From Agathobacter sp. (GTDB lineage Bacteria; Bacillota; Clostridia; Lachnospirales; Lachnospiraceae): a stretch of DNA of 64,000 nt. Shown here piece after piece: positions 24,717 to 35,196 of the stretch. Numbering within the stretch: position 1 is the first letter of the stretch; each line of letters starts with the position of its first letter. The notes beneath the pieces were generated by a model, which saw only the letters and a program-made list of their open reading frames with translations, ran no database searches and was not told the DNA's origin. The stretch lies in contig JALEZW010000059.1 in NCBI GenBank assembly GCA_022772675.1, positions 108,593-172,592 on the forward strand, given 5' to 3'. A program made the position numbers and the translations under genes.

Positions 24717-25108
24717 AAAACATTGTTCTTGGAGTTTTTGGATGTCTCATTGCAATTTATACGGTTCTTTCCTGCTTAAGTATATACAGTATCTCTGCCA
24801 GAAAAAATGAGATGGAAAACTGTGTTTCCCAGGTGCTGGAGCAGAATCTGAAAAAGTATTATAGAGGAGAACACACGGATGCAGAAGTGGAAGCTTTTGT
24901 GAGACAGGATCTGCTGCAGCGCATGTATTCGGATTCAAAGCCGGAGATTACCATCCGCTGCTGTGACATGACAAATGGTATGATTTCTGTTCATGTTACG
25001 GAATCATTCGGACTTCCGGGAGGATACCGGAAGTCTGTCTCCTGTGATAAAACGATTATAGTGGAAAGTGAAACAGTGGAAGAGACTGAAAGCATGGAGG
25101 GAACCTAG
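24713..25108 (+). CDS. Pseudopilin-like membrane protein
   Basis: A 131-residue protein with an N-terminal membrane helix (about 4-27) and a soluble domain with a Cys-Cys pair (IRCCDM) and a further cysteine (VSCDKT). It overlaps mini-protein 4 by 4 bp. Shape and place suggest a minor pilin or TadE/TadF-like protein, but I see no diagnostic family motif. Confidence 0.58.
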   Translation: MKNIVLGVFGCLIAIYTVLSCLSIYSISARKNEMENCVSQVLEQNLKKYYRGEHTDAEVEAFVRQDLLQRMYSDSKPEITIRCCDMTNGMISVHVTESFGLPGGYRKSVSCDKTIIVESETVEETESMEGT

Positions 25109-25198
25109 TACACTACAGTTCAATTTATGTATCGAATGAGGGGCAGAATATCTTTTGAACCTCATATCCTAGAATTTAGTAGCAGAAAGGAGAAATTT

Positions 25199-25759
25199 AT
25201 GGCAGATAAACCTGTGAAGCTGACGGACCGGGGAAAACATACATTGATTGTTGTGGTTACAGTAACCGGCTGTATACTGGGAATTCTATTTTCTTTCGTT
25301 CTGTCAGTCCTTCATGGCCCGTATCAGAAGGATTCTTTTGTGCTGGCAGATGAAACGAAACGAGAGAAGACTGCGGAAACACAGCACAGGACAGGCACGG
25401 AAAAAAATCTGTCGCCGGGGTGGCTGTACTATATGAGTGCGGCAGGAAAACCCTGTAGTGACGAGATGAAACAATATTTTGATATACTGATCAATCAATG
25501 GACCAAGGGAAAATTAACCGATGATGAACTTGGGGAACAGATGACCGTTTATTTGGAAAAAAGAAATCTGCCTGTGTCTACCGCAGGGATTCAGAGCAAA
25601 AGTTTATGTTTGTTTCCATCGGCGGATGATTTGCCGGATTACACAAAGATGCTGAATATGGGAGAGAACATCTACGACTTTATCGGGGTTTACACAGAAG
25701 GGCAGTATGACGAGGAGGGACGATTACTATGTTATTACTGGGAGGCAGGAGTAAGGTGA
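25199..25759 (+). CDS. Single-pass membrane protein of the Tad-like locus
   Basis: A 186-residue protein; ATG 25199 follows AAAGGAG, 90 bp after the previous stop. A basic N-terminus (KLTDRGKHT) precedes one membrane helix (about 20-42), then an exported domain of about 140 residues. Sequence between the genes can fold as ATGAGG / CCTCAT. The 3' end overlaps the next gene by 31 bp. Function unknown; it may be a minor subunit or an assembly factor. Confidence 0.6.
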   Translation: MADKPVKLTDRGKHTLIVVVTVTGCILGILFSFVLSVLHGPYQKDSFVLADETKREKTAETQHRTGTEKNLSPGWLYYMSAAGKPCSDEMKQYFDILINQWTKGKLTDDELGEQMTVYLEKRNLPVSTAGIQSKSLCLFPSADDLPDYTKMLNMGENIYDFIGVYTEGQYDEEGRLLCYYWEAGVR

Positions 25760-27273
25760 AGAAGAAAAGAAAGTTTTGTTTGGCGGTATTAGGACTTGTG
25801 GTGATGCTGGTGGTCTCTATTTTGCCGGAAAATATGCAGACAGTATATGCAAGTGAATGTAATAATGCATATCAGTTTTACAATTCTTATGGAAACACTG
25901 TTGTGTTTTGTCCATCATCAAAAACCGATGGAAACATATATTATGCTACAAAAGCGGCAACAGCAACCACGAATACCAGATATCGTACAATTGGATGGAA
26001 AGTTTCGGTCCGGAAACTGGACGGAACCCATTTGCAGACATTGTATTTTAAGTTAGGCGGCTCTTATATGAATTGTATCGATACCCGTAAAAAATCCGGA
26101 AATGAGTATTGTCTGTATTCTATGTCACTGTATAATCTGAAACGGAGAATGAATGACAAAGCTGCTAAGGCGATGAAACAGGGCCTGGCTTCACTGGTGC
26201 TGGATGCCTGTATGATTGTGGTGAAAGATGGAAAAGCAAAAGGATCGATGAATGACAATGGACCTGTTTCCGGAAAGGTATATACAGATTACAATGGGAT
26301 TGCAGGTGCTGCAAATTGGAGCAGTGCTTCCTATTCCTCCTTCTATAATTATTTTGATAAAGAAATAGAGGGATTATTTTTTCTGGTAAAGACCATTGCA
26401 GATACCGGAATTGAGACCGTAAAAGGAGGAGGATATTACTGTTACGGCACTTATGTAACCATTAAAGCCAGCACAAAAAAAGGATATGATTTTGAGATGT
26501 GGGATGGACCGAATCGAAGCGGTCATCCGGAGGTATCCTTTTATGTGAATGAAAATGCAAAGTATATTGCCTGGGCGAAGAGAAAACAACTGTCCATTGT
26601 GTATCACAGAAATCTGGATGCAGGAGATACGGAATGTGCAGGGCAGAAAATTGTATATGGGGATGGAGGAGAACGTTTTGACCCGGTCAGATGGAGTGCA
26701 AAAGGAAAAAAGATGACAGGATGGGCACTGTCACCCAATGCTTCCAGCCCACAATATTCCTTGACAGCGGTGATTAAGGACAGCTGGATTGATAAATACA
26801 GCCCCAGAGTAGATTTATATGCGGTATGGGAAAAGGATGAGAAAGATGCCCCGACACCGGATACACCCACATCAGGCACGACCATACCGGGTACGCCGGT
26901 GCCAGGAACCCCGGTACCGGATACACCCACACCGAGTACGCCAGTACGGGATACACTTACGCCGAGTACACCCACACCTGATACGCCGGAACCGGATACA
27001 CCTACGCCGAGTACGCCCACACCTGATACGCCGGAACCGGATGCGCCGACACCGGGTACGCCGGTGTCGGGAACTTCAAATCCGGATACTCCGGAAGAGA
27101 AGTCTGAGACCGGGAATGAAAAGAAAAAAATACACTGCCGATTTATCAGCAGTGCTTATTTTGAAGATGAATCGAAGAATCTGATTCCCCGGGAGAAAGG
27201 AGGACTGGATCCCTCCTCCCCTTGGGCTTTGGATGCTTCACTACGTGTGCTGTTGCGTCAAATGCTTGCCTGA
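25729..27273 (+). CDS. Secreted surface protein with Pro/Thr-rich tail
   Basis: A 514-residue protein. ATG 25729 follows AGGAGG by 10 bp; a GTG at 25756 behind another AGGAG is an alternative start. A signal peptide (basic KVKKKRK, hydrophobic LAVLGLVVMLVVS, then VYAS) lies in the first ~43 residues. The middle has a Listeria-Bacteroides-type repeat (VYHRNLDAGDTE...MTGWALSPNA...LYAVWE, about 293-365). Residues about 375-456 are Thr-Pro-Asp repeats, and the last ~55 residues form a charged tail. There is no LPXTG anchor. As the last gene of the Tad-like operon it is a candidate adhesin or secreted substrate. Confidence 0.72.
   Translation: MLLLGGRSKVKKKRKFCLAVLGLVVMLVVSILPENMQTVYASECNNAYQFYNSYGNTVVFCPSSKTDGNIYYATKAATATTNTRYRTIGWKVSVRKLDGTHLQTLYFKLGGSYMNCIDTRKKSGNEYCLYSMSLYNLKRRMNDKAAKAMKQGLASLVLDACMIVVKDGKAKGSMNDNGPVSGKVYTDYNGIAGAANWSSASYSSFYNYFDKEIEGLFFLVKTIADTGIETVKGGGYYCYGTYVTIKASTKKGYDFEMWDGPNRSGHPEVSFYVNENAKYIAWAKRKQLSIVYHRNLDAGDTECAGQKIVYGDGGERFDPVRWSAKGKKMTGWALSPNASSPQYSLTAVIKDSWIDKYSPRVDLYAVWEKDEKDAPTPDTPTSGTTIPGTPVPGTPVPDTPTPSTPVRDTLTPSTPTPDTPEPDTPTPSTPTPDTPEPDAPTPGTPVSGTSNPDTPEEKSETGNEKKKIHCRFISSAYFEDESKNLIPREKGGLDPSSPWALDASLRVLLRQMLA
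26851..27096 (+). repeat. Degenerate Pro/Thr-coding repeat
   Basis: A GC-rich, imperfect repeat coding for units such as TPTPDTPEPD and TPVPGTP within the surface protein (residues about 375-456). Repeat copies differ at many third positions, so it is an older expansion rather than a recent slippage tract. Confidence 0.85.
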
Positions 27274-27296
27274 TCTGAAATGGGGCAGGACAGCAG

Positions 27297-28574
27297 TCAA
27301 TCATTTTCCTTCTGGGAAAGTGGTTCCGGAAGACGGATATAAACCCGTTCAATCCGGTTTTTATCTACCCTGTCAATTTTAAGGAGTACATTTTCATCGG
27401 TGAGGATGATTTCGTTTTTTTCAGGAAGGTGGTCTAAAAGTCCAAGACAGTATCCACCTATGGTGTCATAATCATCGGAGGTAAAGCTGTAACCAAGAGC
27501 ATCACTGACATCATCCAGATTAGCGGAACCGAGAACATAAAATTCCCTTTCGTTTATCTGTGTGATGTCATCCTCTTCATCGGCATCATATTCGTCACGG
27601 ATTTCACCAACGATTTCTTCCAGAAGATCTTCCAGTGTAATGAGACCGGCAGTTACACCGTATTCATCCAGTACGATGGCCAGGGAAATGGATGACTTGC
27701 GCATTTCCAGAAACAGATCCGCTGTGTTCTTATGCTCGTATGTAAAATAGGGCTTTCTGAGAAGTTTGCGTACAGAAAAATCAGGGGTATCATTCTGCAG
27801 AAGAAAATCTTTCATATTGATGATTCCAATGACATTGTCTGTAGAGTCTTCGTATACGGGCATGCGTGTAAACATATCCTGACGGAATACTTCAAGTACC
27901 TCCTGATAGGTGGCATCCGCCTGCACAAAGGTCATATCAATACGGGGAACCATGATTTCCTTGGCCTCGGCATCGCCAAAATCGAATAGGTTATGAATCA
28001 TATCCCGTTCCTCGTTTTCGATGACCCCGCTTTCCTGACTGACATCCACGATGGTACGGAGTTCTTCCTCTGTTATATTTTGTTCGGCATCCTTAACATT
28101 GACCCGTAAAAGTATCATAAGTCCCATGGACAGCTTATTGATGATAAAAATAAGCGGTGTCAAAAGCTTCATGAGAAGCTCAATAATGGCTGATACATAT
28201 AATGACATGGAATCAGCCTTAATGGTTGCCATGGTTTTTGGGGTCACCTCACCAAAAATTAATATCAGGAAGGTGAGGATTCCCGTTGCGATACCGGCAC
28301 CGGCATTACCGAAAAAATGGATAGCCAGTGATGTGGAAACCGAGGAAGCGGACAGATTTACAATGTTATTGCCAATTAAGATGGCAGAGAGCATTTTACC
28401 CGGGTCATCGGTAATGCGCAGTACCCGGGCAGCCCGTTTGTTCCCGGATTCTGCGAGGGTACGCATACGTATTTTGTTAACAGTTGTAAGTGCCGTCTCC
28501 GCTGAAGAAAAAAATGCAGAGAGGAACAATAAAATAATAATTGCAATAAGTTGCCCTATATCACCGGGTCCCAA
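27297..28574 (-). CDS. CNNM/HlyC-type membrane protein with CBS domains
   Basis: A 425-residue protein. The start is TTG at 28574 with GAGGTG 6 bp upstream. Domain order is the usual one: DUF21/CNNM membrane domain with about four helices (1-190), two CBS domains (about 205-325), and a CorC_HlyC transporter-associated domain at the C-terminus (about 340-415). Such proteins were named hemolysins but are better viewed as Mg2+ or other divalent cation exporters regulated by nucleotide binding to CBS. It lies 39 bp downstream of guaB on the same strand and converges with the Tad-like operon. Confidence 0.9.
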   Translation of the reverse strand: MGPGDIGQLIAIIILLFLSAFFSSAETALTTVNKIRMRTLAESGNKRAARVLRITDDPGKMLSAILIGNNIVNLSASSVSTSLAIHFFGNAGAGIATGILTFLILIFGEVTPKTMATIKADSMSLYVSAIIELLMKLLTPLIFIINKLSMGLMILLRVNVKDAEQNITEEELRTIVDVSQESGVIENEERDMIHNLFDFGDAEAKEIMVPRIDMTFVQADATYQEVLEVFRQDMFTRMPVYEDSTDNVIGIINMKDFLLQNDTPDFSVRKLLRKPYFTYEHKNTADLFLEMRKSSISLAIVLDEYGVTAGLITLEDLLEEIVGEIRDEYDADEEDDITQINEREFYVLGSANLDDVSDALGYSFTSDDYDTIGGYCLGLLDHLPEKNEIILTDENVLLKIDRVDKNRIERVYIRLPEPLSQKEND

Positions 28575-28613
28575 TAAACTTCACCTCATAATTATTTATT
28601 TGACAAAATATAA

Positions 28614-30143
<1,530 letters not shown>

Positions 30144-30149
30144 TTAATG

Positions 30150-30178
30150 ATGATAGCAAAATAATGGATTGATGTCAA
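30150..30178 (-). promoter_or_regulatory. Promoter of guaB
   Basis: On the minus strand TTGACA (30173-30178), 17 bp, TATCAT (30150-30155). Its -35 box overlaps the -35 box of the divergent hisA promoter. Confidence 0.72.
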
Positions 30179-30197
30179 GTGAAAATTATGCTATGAT
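30169..30197 (+). promoter_or_regulatory. Promoter of hisA-glnA
   Basis: TTGATG (30169-30174), 17 bp, TATGAT (30192-30197), overlapping the guaB promoter back to back. Confidence 0.6.
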
Positions 30198-30253
30198 AGT
30201 ACAGTACAAATGGATTTTGGAGAACGGGCAAAGAAGCCGGATAAGGAGTTTCT

Positions 30254-31078
30254 ATGCCCGTTTTTAGGGAATGGAAGAGTATGGAATTCAGGCCGTGTAT
30301 TGATATACATAATGGAAAAGTAAAACAGATTGTGGGCAGCAGCCTGCGGGATCAGGGAGATATGGCGGAGGAAAACTTTGTTTCAGGACAGGATGCGGCA
30401 TTTTATGCAAAGATGTACCGGAAAATGGGAATCTCCGGCGGCCATATTATTTTATTGAATGCAAAAGACAGTCCCTGCTATGAGAAAACAAAAGAGCAGG
30501 CATTAAATGCACTCAATGCCTATCCTGGCGGTCTGCAGGTGGGAGGCGGCATTACCGATCAGAATGCTGCGGAGTTTCTACAGGCGGGAGCCTCTGCGGT
30601 AATCGTGACTTCTTTTGTATTTCGCGATGGCAGAATTGATTATGGACGTCTGGAACGTCTGGTACAGGCTGTTGGAAAAGAGCACCTGGTTCTGGATTTG
30701 TCCTGCCGTTTCCGAAGTGATGTAACGGAAGCCGGTTATTATATTGTAACCGACCGCTGGCAGAAATTTACGAAAGAGCGGGTGACACCGGAACTTTTGG
30801 ACCGGCTTTCCCAAAGCTGTAATGAGTTTCTGGTTCATGCCGTGGATGTGGAGGGCAGGTCAAAGGGAATTGAAAAGCCACTGGCAAAGCTTCTGGGAGA
30901 CTGGGGAAGAATTCCTGTGACCTATGCCGGAGGTGTCCACAGCTTTGAGGATTTAAATTTATTGGCAGAACTAGGGAATAACCGCCTGAATGTGACAATA
31001 GGAAGTGCACTGGATCTGTTTGGGGGACCTATGTCCTTTGAACAGGTGATTGCATATATAAAGGAGAGAAGAACATGA
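30254..31078 (+). CDS. hisA: ProFAR isomerase, eukaryotic-type HisA
   Basis: A 274-residue (beta/alpha)8 barrel protein. It begins [17 protein letters not shown] and includes GGGITDQNA and [11 protein letters not shown] phosphate-binding segments. Length and the insert around residues 150-185 resemble the fungal HIS6-type enzyme more than the usual ~240-residue bacterial HisA; such eukaryotic-type HisA proteins are known in clostridia. It converts ProFAR to PRFAR in histidine synthesis. No other his gene is in the window. It overlaps glnA by 4 bp, so the two genes are co-transcribed. The start at 30254 has AAGGAG; 30281 is an alternative. Confidence 0.87.
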   Translation: MPVFREWKSMEFRPCIDIHNGKVKQIVGSSLRDQGDMAEENFVSGQDAAFYAKMYRKMGISGGHIILLNAKDSPCYEKTKEQALNALNAYPGGLQVGGGITDQNAAEFLQAGASAVIVTSFVFRDGRIDYGRLERLVQAVGKEHLVLDLSCRFRSDVTEAGYYIVTDRWQKFTKERVTPELLDRLSQSCNEFLVHAVDVEGRSKGIEKPLAKLLGDWGRIPVTYAGGVHSFEDLNLLAELGNNRLNVTIGSALDLFGGPMSFEQVIAYIKERRT

Positions 31079-32406
31079 GCAAGTACACGAAGGAAGATAT
31101 TTTTCGTATTGTAGAGGAAGAGGATGTTGAGTTTATCCGGCTTCAGTTTACCGATATTTTCGGTACCCTTAAGAATGTGGCAATTACGGCAAGCCAGTTG
31201 GAAAAGGCGTTGGATAATAAGTGTATGTTTGATGGATCATCCATAGAAGGGTTCGTCCGGATTGAGGAGTCAGACATGTATCTGTATCCGGATCTGGATA
31301 CCTTTACGATTTTTCCATGGCGCCCCCAGCAGGGAAAGGTTGCCCGGATCATCTGTGATATTTATTGTGCCGACGGCACTCCCTTTGAGGGGGATTCCCG
31401 CTATATCTTAAAGCGTCAGATTGAGGAGGCAGAAAAACTTGGTTATACTTTTAATGTAGGACCGGAGTGTGAATTTTTCCTGTTCCACCAGGATGACAAC
31501 GGTCAGCCCACTACCATCACCCATGAGAAAGCCGGTTATTTTGATCTGGGACCGGTGGATCTGGGAGAAAATGCCAGAAGAGATATGGTTCTCACCCTGG
31601 AAGATATGGGGTATGAGATTGAGGCATCCCACCATGAGGTGGCACCTGCCCAGCATGAGATTGACTTTAAATACGATGAGGCATTGACAACTGCTGATAA
31701 TATCATGACATTTAAGCTTACCGTTAAGACGATTGCAAAACGCCATGGTCTGTTCGCAAGCTTTATGCCGAAGCCGAAGTATGACATAAATGGTTCCGGT
31801 ATGCATATCAATATGTCTCTCTCGAAGGACGGACATAACATTTTTAATGATCCGGACGGGAAGATGGGATTAAGCAAAGAGGCTTACTATTTTATCGGCG
31901 GAATCATGAAGCATATGAAAGGTATGACTTTAATTATGAATCCGCTGGTCAATTCCTATAAGCGTCTGGTTCCGGGATATGAGGCCCCGTGTTATATTGC
32001 CTGGTCATTGACAAACAGAAGTCCCCTTATCAGAATTCCTGCAGCAAGAGGCGAGGAAACCCGTGTGGAATTAAGAAGCCCGGATCCGGCAGCAAACCCG
32101 TATCTGGCACTGGCAGTCTGCCTGGCAGCCGGAATAGACGGAATCAAAAATAAGATTGAGCCGCCGGAAGAAGTGCCGGAAAATATCTATGAACTGCCGA
32201 GAGCAGAGAAGGAATCCCGGGGCATTGAGTCGCTTCCGGAGGATCTTCATGCAGCAGTGTGCGAGTTTGAAAAGGATTCCCTTATCTGCAGCGTACTGGG
32301 AAAACATATCACCGGTAAGCTCATTGAGGCAAAGGAAAAAGAATGGATGCAGTACCGCACGCAGGTGACGGGCTGGGAGATTGATGAATACCTGTATAAG
32401 ATTTAA
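31075..32406 (+). CDS. glnA: Glutamine synthetase type I
   Basis: A 443-residue enzyme of normal GSI-alpha length that makes glutamine from glutamate, ammonia and ATP. Conserved segments are visible: DGSSIEGF, the metal-binding GPECEFF, the [10 protein letters not shown] loop, and the arginine-binding NRSPLIRIP. The adenylylation-type segment of GSI-beta enzymes is not seen. It overlaps hisA and is followed 86 bp later by an ANTAR regulator gene, a pairing common in clostridia. Confidence 0.97.
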   Translation: MSKYTKEDIFRIVEEEDVEFIRLQFTDIFGTLKNVAITASQLEKALDNKCMFDGSSIEGFVRIEESDMYLYPDLDTFTIFPWRPQQGKVARIICDIYCADGTPFEGDSRYILKRQIEEAEKLGYTFNVGPECEFFLFHQDDNGQPTTITHEKAGYFDLGPVDLGENARRDMVLTLEDMGYEIEASHHEVAPAQHEIDFKYDEALTTADNIMTFKLTVKTIAKRHGLFASFMPKPKYDINGSGMHINMSLSKDGHNIFNDPDGKMGLSKEAYYFIGGIMKHMKGMTLIMNPLVNSYKRLVPGYEAPCYIAWSLTNRSPLIRIPAARGEETRVELRSPDPAANPYLALAVCLAAGIDGIKNKIEPPEEVPENIYELPRAEKESRGIESLPEDLHAAVCEFEKDSLICSVLGKHITGKLIEAKEKEWMQYRTQVTGWEIDEYLYKI

Positions 32407-32411
32407 AAAGA

Positions 32412-32450
32412 GCAAAACCCATGAGAACCCGCTTGCGCGGGGCGTTTTGC
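32412..32450 (+). other. Long hairpin between glnA and the ANTAR gene
   Basis: GCAAAAC (32412-32418) pairs with GTTTTGC (32444-32450) around an inner stem CCCGC-TTGC-GCGGG (32428-32441). A second inverted repeat AATCAATC / GATTGATT follows at about 32458-32476. There is no T run after the first hairpin, so it is more like a processing site, attenuator or ANTAR RNA target than a plain terminator. Confidence 0.55.
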
Positions 32451-32492
32451 GTAGGCAATCAATCAAAGATTGATTACACGGGAGACTACACG

Positions 32493-33044
32493 GTGAGTAA
32501 CATAGTGATTGCATTTCCGAAACCGGAAGTGGCAGCGAACATAAGAAAAATTTTATCACAGAGCGGCTATACGGTAACAGCAGTCTGTACTACAGGCGCA
32601 AAGACACTGGAAAGTGTTAACAACCTGGAACAGGGAATATTAATCTGTGGATACCGTTTTGTGGATATGATGTACACAGAAATATATGATTATCTTCCTC
32701 CGGAATTTCAGATGCTTCTGATTGCATCCAGAACCTCTATTGATGAGCGGGAAATCTCTAATCTGGTCAGTCTGTCCATGCCCATGAAAGTCCATGAGCT
32801 TCTGGAAACTTTAGAGATGATGGAGGGCGATATCCGCCGCAGAAAAAAGAGGATACAAAGGCAGCCGAAACACCGTTCTGCGGAAGACCAGATGATCATC
32901 CGGCAGGCGAAAGAACTTCTCATGGTGAGAAATTCCTTTACAGAGGAGGAGGCACACCGGTATATCCAGAAACGGAGTATGGATAATGGCACCGGTCTGG
33001 TTGAGGTATCCCAGATGATATTAAGCCTGCTGCAGGAGGGATAG
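32493..33044 (+). CDS. ANTAR-domain RNA-binding regulator with degenerate receiver
   Basis: A 183-residue protein. I chose GTG 32493, which has GGGAG 8 bp upstream; longer readings run into the hairpin. The N-terminal ~120 residues look like a response-regulator receiver, but the usual phosphorylated Asp is replaced (ILICGYRF, Gly53 region), so it is probably a pseudo-receiver. Residues about 125-183 form the three-helix ANTAR domain (QAKELLMVRNSFTEEEAHRYI), which binds paired hexaloop hairpins in mRNA leaders to prevent termination. It probably adjusts glnA or nitrogen genes. No sensor kinase is adjacent. Confidence 0.85.
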   Translation: MSNIVIAFPKPEVAANIRKILSQSGYTVTAVCTTGAKTLESVNNLEQGILICGYRFVDMMYTEIYDYLPPEFQMLLIASRTSIDEREISNLVSLSMPMKVHELLETLEMMEGDIRRRKKRIQRQPKHRSAEDQMIIRQAKELLMVRNSFTEEEAHRYIQKRSMDNGTGLVEVSQMILSLLQEG

Positions 33045-33056
33045 CTGAAGCAGGTC

Positions 33057-33085
33057 TTTACATCAAAAAAATAAAATGATAAAGT
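33057..33085 (+). promoter_or_regulatory. Probable promoter of dapL
   Basis: TTTACA (33057-33062), 17 bp, TAAAGT (33080-33085), 33 bp ahead of the dapL start. Confidence 0.5.
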
Positions 33086-33118
33086 ATAGAAAATTTTGCA
33101 AAAAGGAGAAATAGAACA

Positions 33119-34333
33119 ATGTTTCATATCAACGAAAATTATCAGAAACTTCCGGGCAGTTATTTATTCAGCACAATCGGAAAAAAAGTAAATGCTTATC
33201 AGGAGGCAAATCCGGATAAAAAGATCATCCGTCTTGGAATCGGTGATGTGACACAGCCTCTGGCACCTGCAATTATCGAAGCACTGCACAGTGCAGTGGA
33301 TGAGATGGGACATGCTGAGACTTTCCGCGGGTATGCGCCGGATCTGGGATATGAATTCCTTCGTAAGGCAATTGTGGAGAATGATTACAAGGCAAGAGGC
33401 TGTGAGGTGGCTATTGATGAGGTTTTCATTTCCGATGGTGCAAAGAGTGATTCAGCAAACATTCAGGAGATTTTCGGACAGGAGAACCGTATCGCAGTAT
33501 GTGATCCGGTATACCCTGTTTACGTGGATTCCAACGTCATGGCAGGAAGAACCGGTGATTATGATAAGGATACCGAGACATGGAGCAACGTGATTTATAT
33601 GCCCTGCACCGCAGCGAATAATTTCGTCCCGGAATTTCCGAAGGAGACACCGGATATGATCTATCTGTGTCTGCCAAACAATCCGACAGGTACCACTCTC
33701 ACAAAGGATCAGTTACAGGAGTGGGTAGATTATGCCAATAAGGTTGGTGCGGTTATTATTTATGATGCAGCATATGAGGCATATATCAGTGAAGACAATG
33801 TGGCACATTCCATCTATGAGTGTGAGGGAGCAAGAAGCTGTGCCATTGAGCTTAGGAGTTTTTCCAAGAATGCGGGATTTACCGGAGTGCGTCTCGGGTT
33901 TACGGTGGTTCCTAAGGATTTAAAGTGCGGCGATGTTTCTTTAAATGCAATGTGGGCAAGACGTCATGGCACGAAGTTTAACGGAGCACCTTACATTGTA
34001 CAGCGTGCAGGAGAGGCCGTTTACTCAGAGGCAGGAAAAGCCCAGTTAAAAGAGCAGGTTGCTTACTACATGAGAAATGCCAAGGCAATTAAGGATGGCT
34101 TAAAGGATGCCGGCTATACGGTATTTGGCGGGGTAAATGCCCCATACATCTGGTTAAAGACACCGGAGAAGATGACATCCTGGGAATTCTTTGATTATCT
34201 CTTAGAGCAGGCGAATGTGGTTGGTACACCAGGATCCGGTTTCGGCCCCAGTGGAGAAGGATATTTCCGTCTGACTGCATTTGGAAATTACGAGAACACG
34301 GTAGAGGCATTAGAGAGAATTAAAAATCTTTAA
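33119..34333 (+). CDS. dapL: LL-diaminopimelate aminotransferase
   Basis: A 404-residue PLP enzyme that converts tetrahydrodipicolinate directly to LL-diaminopimelate, a one-step bypass used by clostridia for lysine and peptidoglycan synthesis. The beginning [13 protein letters not shown] and the IGDVTQPL segment are diagnostic; the PLP lysine is Lys250 in [18 protein letters not shown] precedes the ATG. Together with lysA at 47.6 kb it supplies the DAP/lysine branch. Confidence 0.95.
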   Translation: MFHINENYQKLPGSYLFSTIGKKVNAYQEANPDKKIIRLGIGDVTQPLAPAIIEALHSAVDEMGHAETFRGYAPDLGYEFLRKAIVENDYKARGCEVAIDEVFISDGAKSDSANIQEIFGQENRIAVCDPVYPVYVDSNVMAGRTGDYDKDTETWSNVIYMPCTAANNFVPEFPKETPDMIYLCLPNNPTGTTLTKDQLQEWVDYANKVGAVIIYDAAYEAYISEDNVAHSIYECEGARSCAIELRSFSKNAGFTGVRLGFTVVPKDLKCGDVSLNAMWARRHGTKFNGAPYIVQRAGEAVYSEAGKAQLKEQVAYYMRNAKAIKDGLKDAGYTVFGGVNAPYIWLKTPEKMTSWEFFDYLLEQANVVGTPGSGFGPSGEGYFRLTAFGNYENTVEALERIKNL

Positions 34334-34387
34334 TCCGGTTAACCAATGGACGAAAAAAGCCGATATACCATACAAAGGCAGTAGTTT

Positions 34388-34416
34388 TGCCGGGAACAAA
34401 CGGATTTGACCCGGCA
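34388..34416 (+). other. Hairpin ahead of the unknown gene at 34446
   Basis: TGCCGGG / CCCGGCA with a 15-nt loop, 29 bp before the start codon. It may terminate dapL transcription or shape the next leader; the following CAAAATTTAT is a poor T tract. Confidence 0.45.
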
Positions 34417-34445
34417 CAAAATTTATATTCAGGGAGGATAAACAT

Positions 34446-35087
34446 ATGGGAGCAAACACAATTGGCAATGTTGCAGCAGGAACGGATGTCTATTCTGCTT
34501 ACAAGCCGGCATCTAAAGATACGGCAGCGAAAAAACCGGATTCCACAGTAAAAGCGGATGAGACTAAGGCGGACGGTGCCGTTTATGAGAAGTCGGAAAG
34601 TGAGAGCACGAAGAAGCCGACTTATTCCATCAACAAAATGAGTTCGGAGGACCGGGCGGCATTAGTGCAGCAGTTAAAGGCAGATCAGGAGTCCAGACAG
34701 CAGAACTTAATCAATATTGTACGGCAGATGATGACCGGACAGGCAACCGCATTTTCCAAGGCAACGGGCAGTGATGATATCTGGAAATTCCTGGCAAAGG
34801 GTGATTTCACAGTGGATGCCCAGACGAAGGCCCAGGCTCAGGAGGATATCTCGGAGGATGGCTATTATGGAATTAAGCAGACATCGGAGAGACTGTTTGA
34901 TTTTGCCAGTGCTCTTGCCGGTGATGATGTGGAGCAGATGAAGAAGATGCAGGCTGCTATGCAGAAGGGCTTTAAAGAGGCGACCGGAGCATGGGGAAAA
35001 GAGCTTCCGGAAATCTGCCAGAAGACACTGGATGCAGCAAACAAGAAATTCGAGGAATATTATAATTCCAAGAAGGATGCAGAATAA
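34446..35087 (+). CDS. Conserved hypothetical protein, helical
   Basis: A 213-residue cytoplasmic-looking protein without signal peptide or membrane helix. The first ~60 residues are low-complexity (Ala, Lys, Ser, Thr, Asp rich); from about residue 62 on (INKMSSEDRAALVQQL) it becomes helical and ends in a conserved-looking FDFASALAGDDVEQM...EATGAWGKELPEIC region. I have a feeling of having seen similar proteins in Lachnospiraceae but cannot name a family or function. AGGGAGG precedes the ATG, and a strong terminator follows, so it is a single-gene unit. Confidence 0.7.
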   Translation: MGANTIGNVAAGTDVYSAYKPASKDTAAKKPDSTVKADETKADGAVYEKSESESTKKPTYSINKMSSEDRAALVQQLKADQESRQQNLINIVRQMMTGQATAFSKATGSDDIWKFLAKGDFTVDAQTKAQAQEDISEDGYYGIKQTSERLFDFASALAGDDVEQMKKMQAAMQKGFKEATGAWGKELPEICQKTLDAANKKFEEYYNSKKDAE

Positions 35088-35115
35088 AATCATAGTTGGT
35101 TTTGAAAGAGTAAAA

Positions 35116-35143
35116 GCCCGGTTCTCTGGAACCGGGTCTTTTT
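35116..35143 (+). terminator. Intrinsic terminator
   Basis: CCCGGTTC-TCTG-GAACCGGG (8-bp stem, 4-nt loop) followed by TCTTTTT. Confidence 0.93.
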
Positions 35144-35196
35144 AAAACACATTACGTAATCGGTTAATTTGCCGTGGGTTTCAAAGAGGTATTATC

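Noticed and set aside
26604..27184. Other-frame reading frames over the Pro/Thr repeat, both strands
   Set aside because: They are by-products of the repetitive GC-rich stretch, with low-complexity composition and no ribosome sites.
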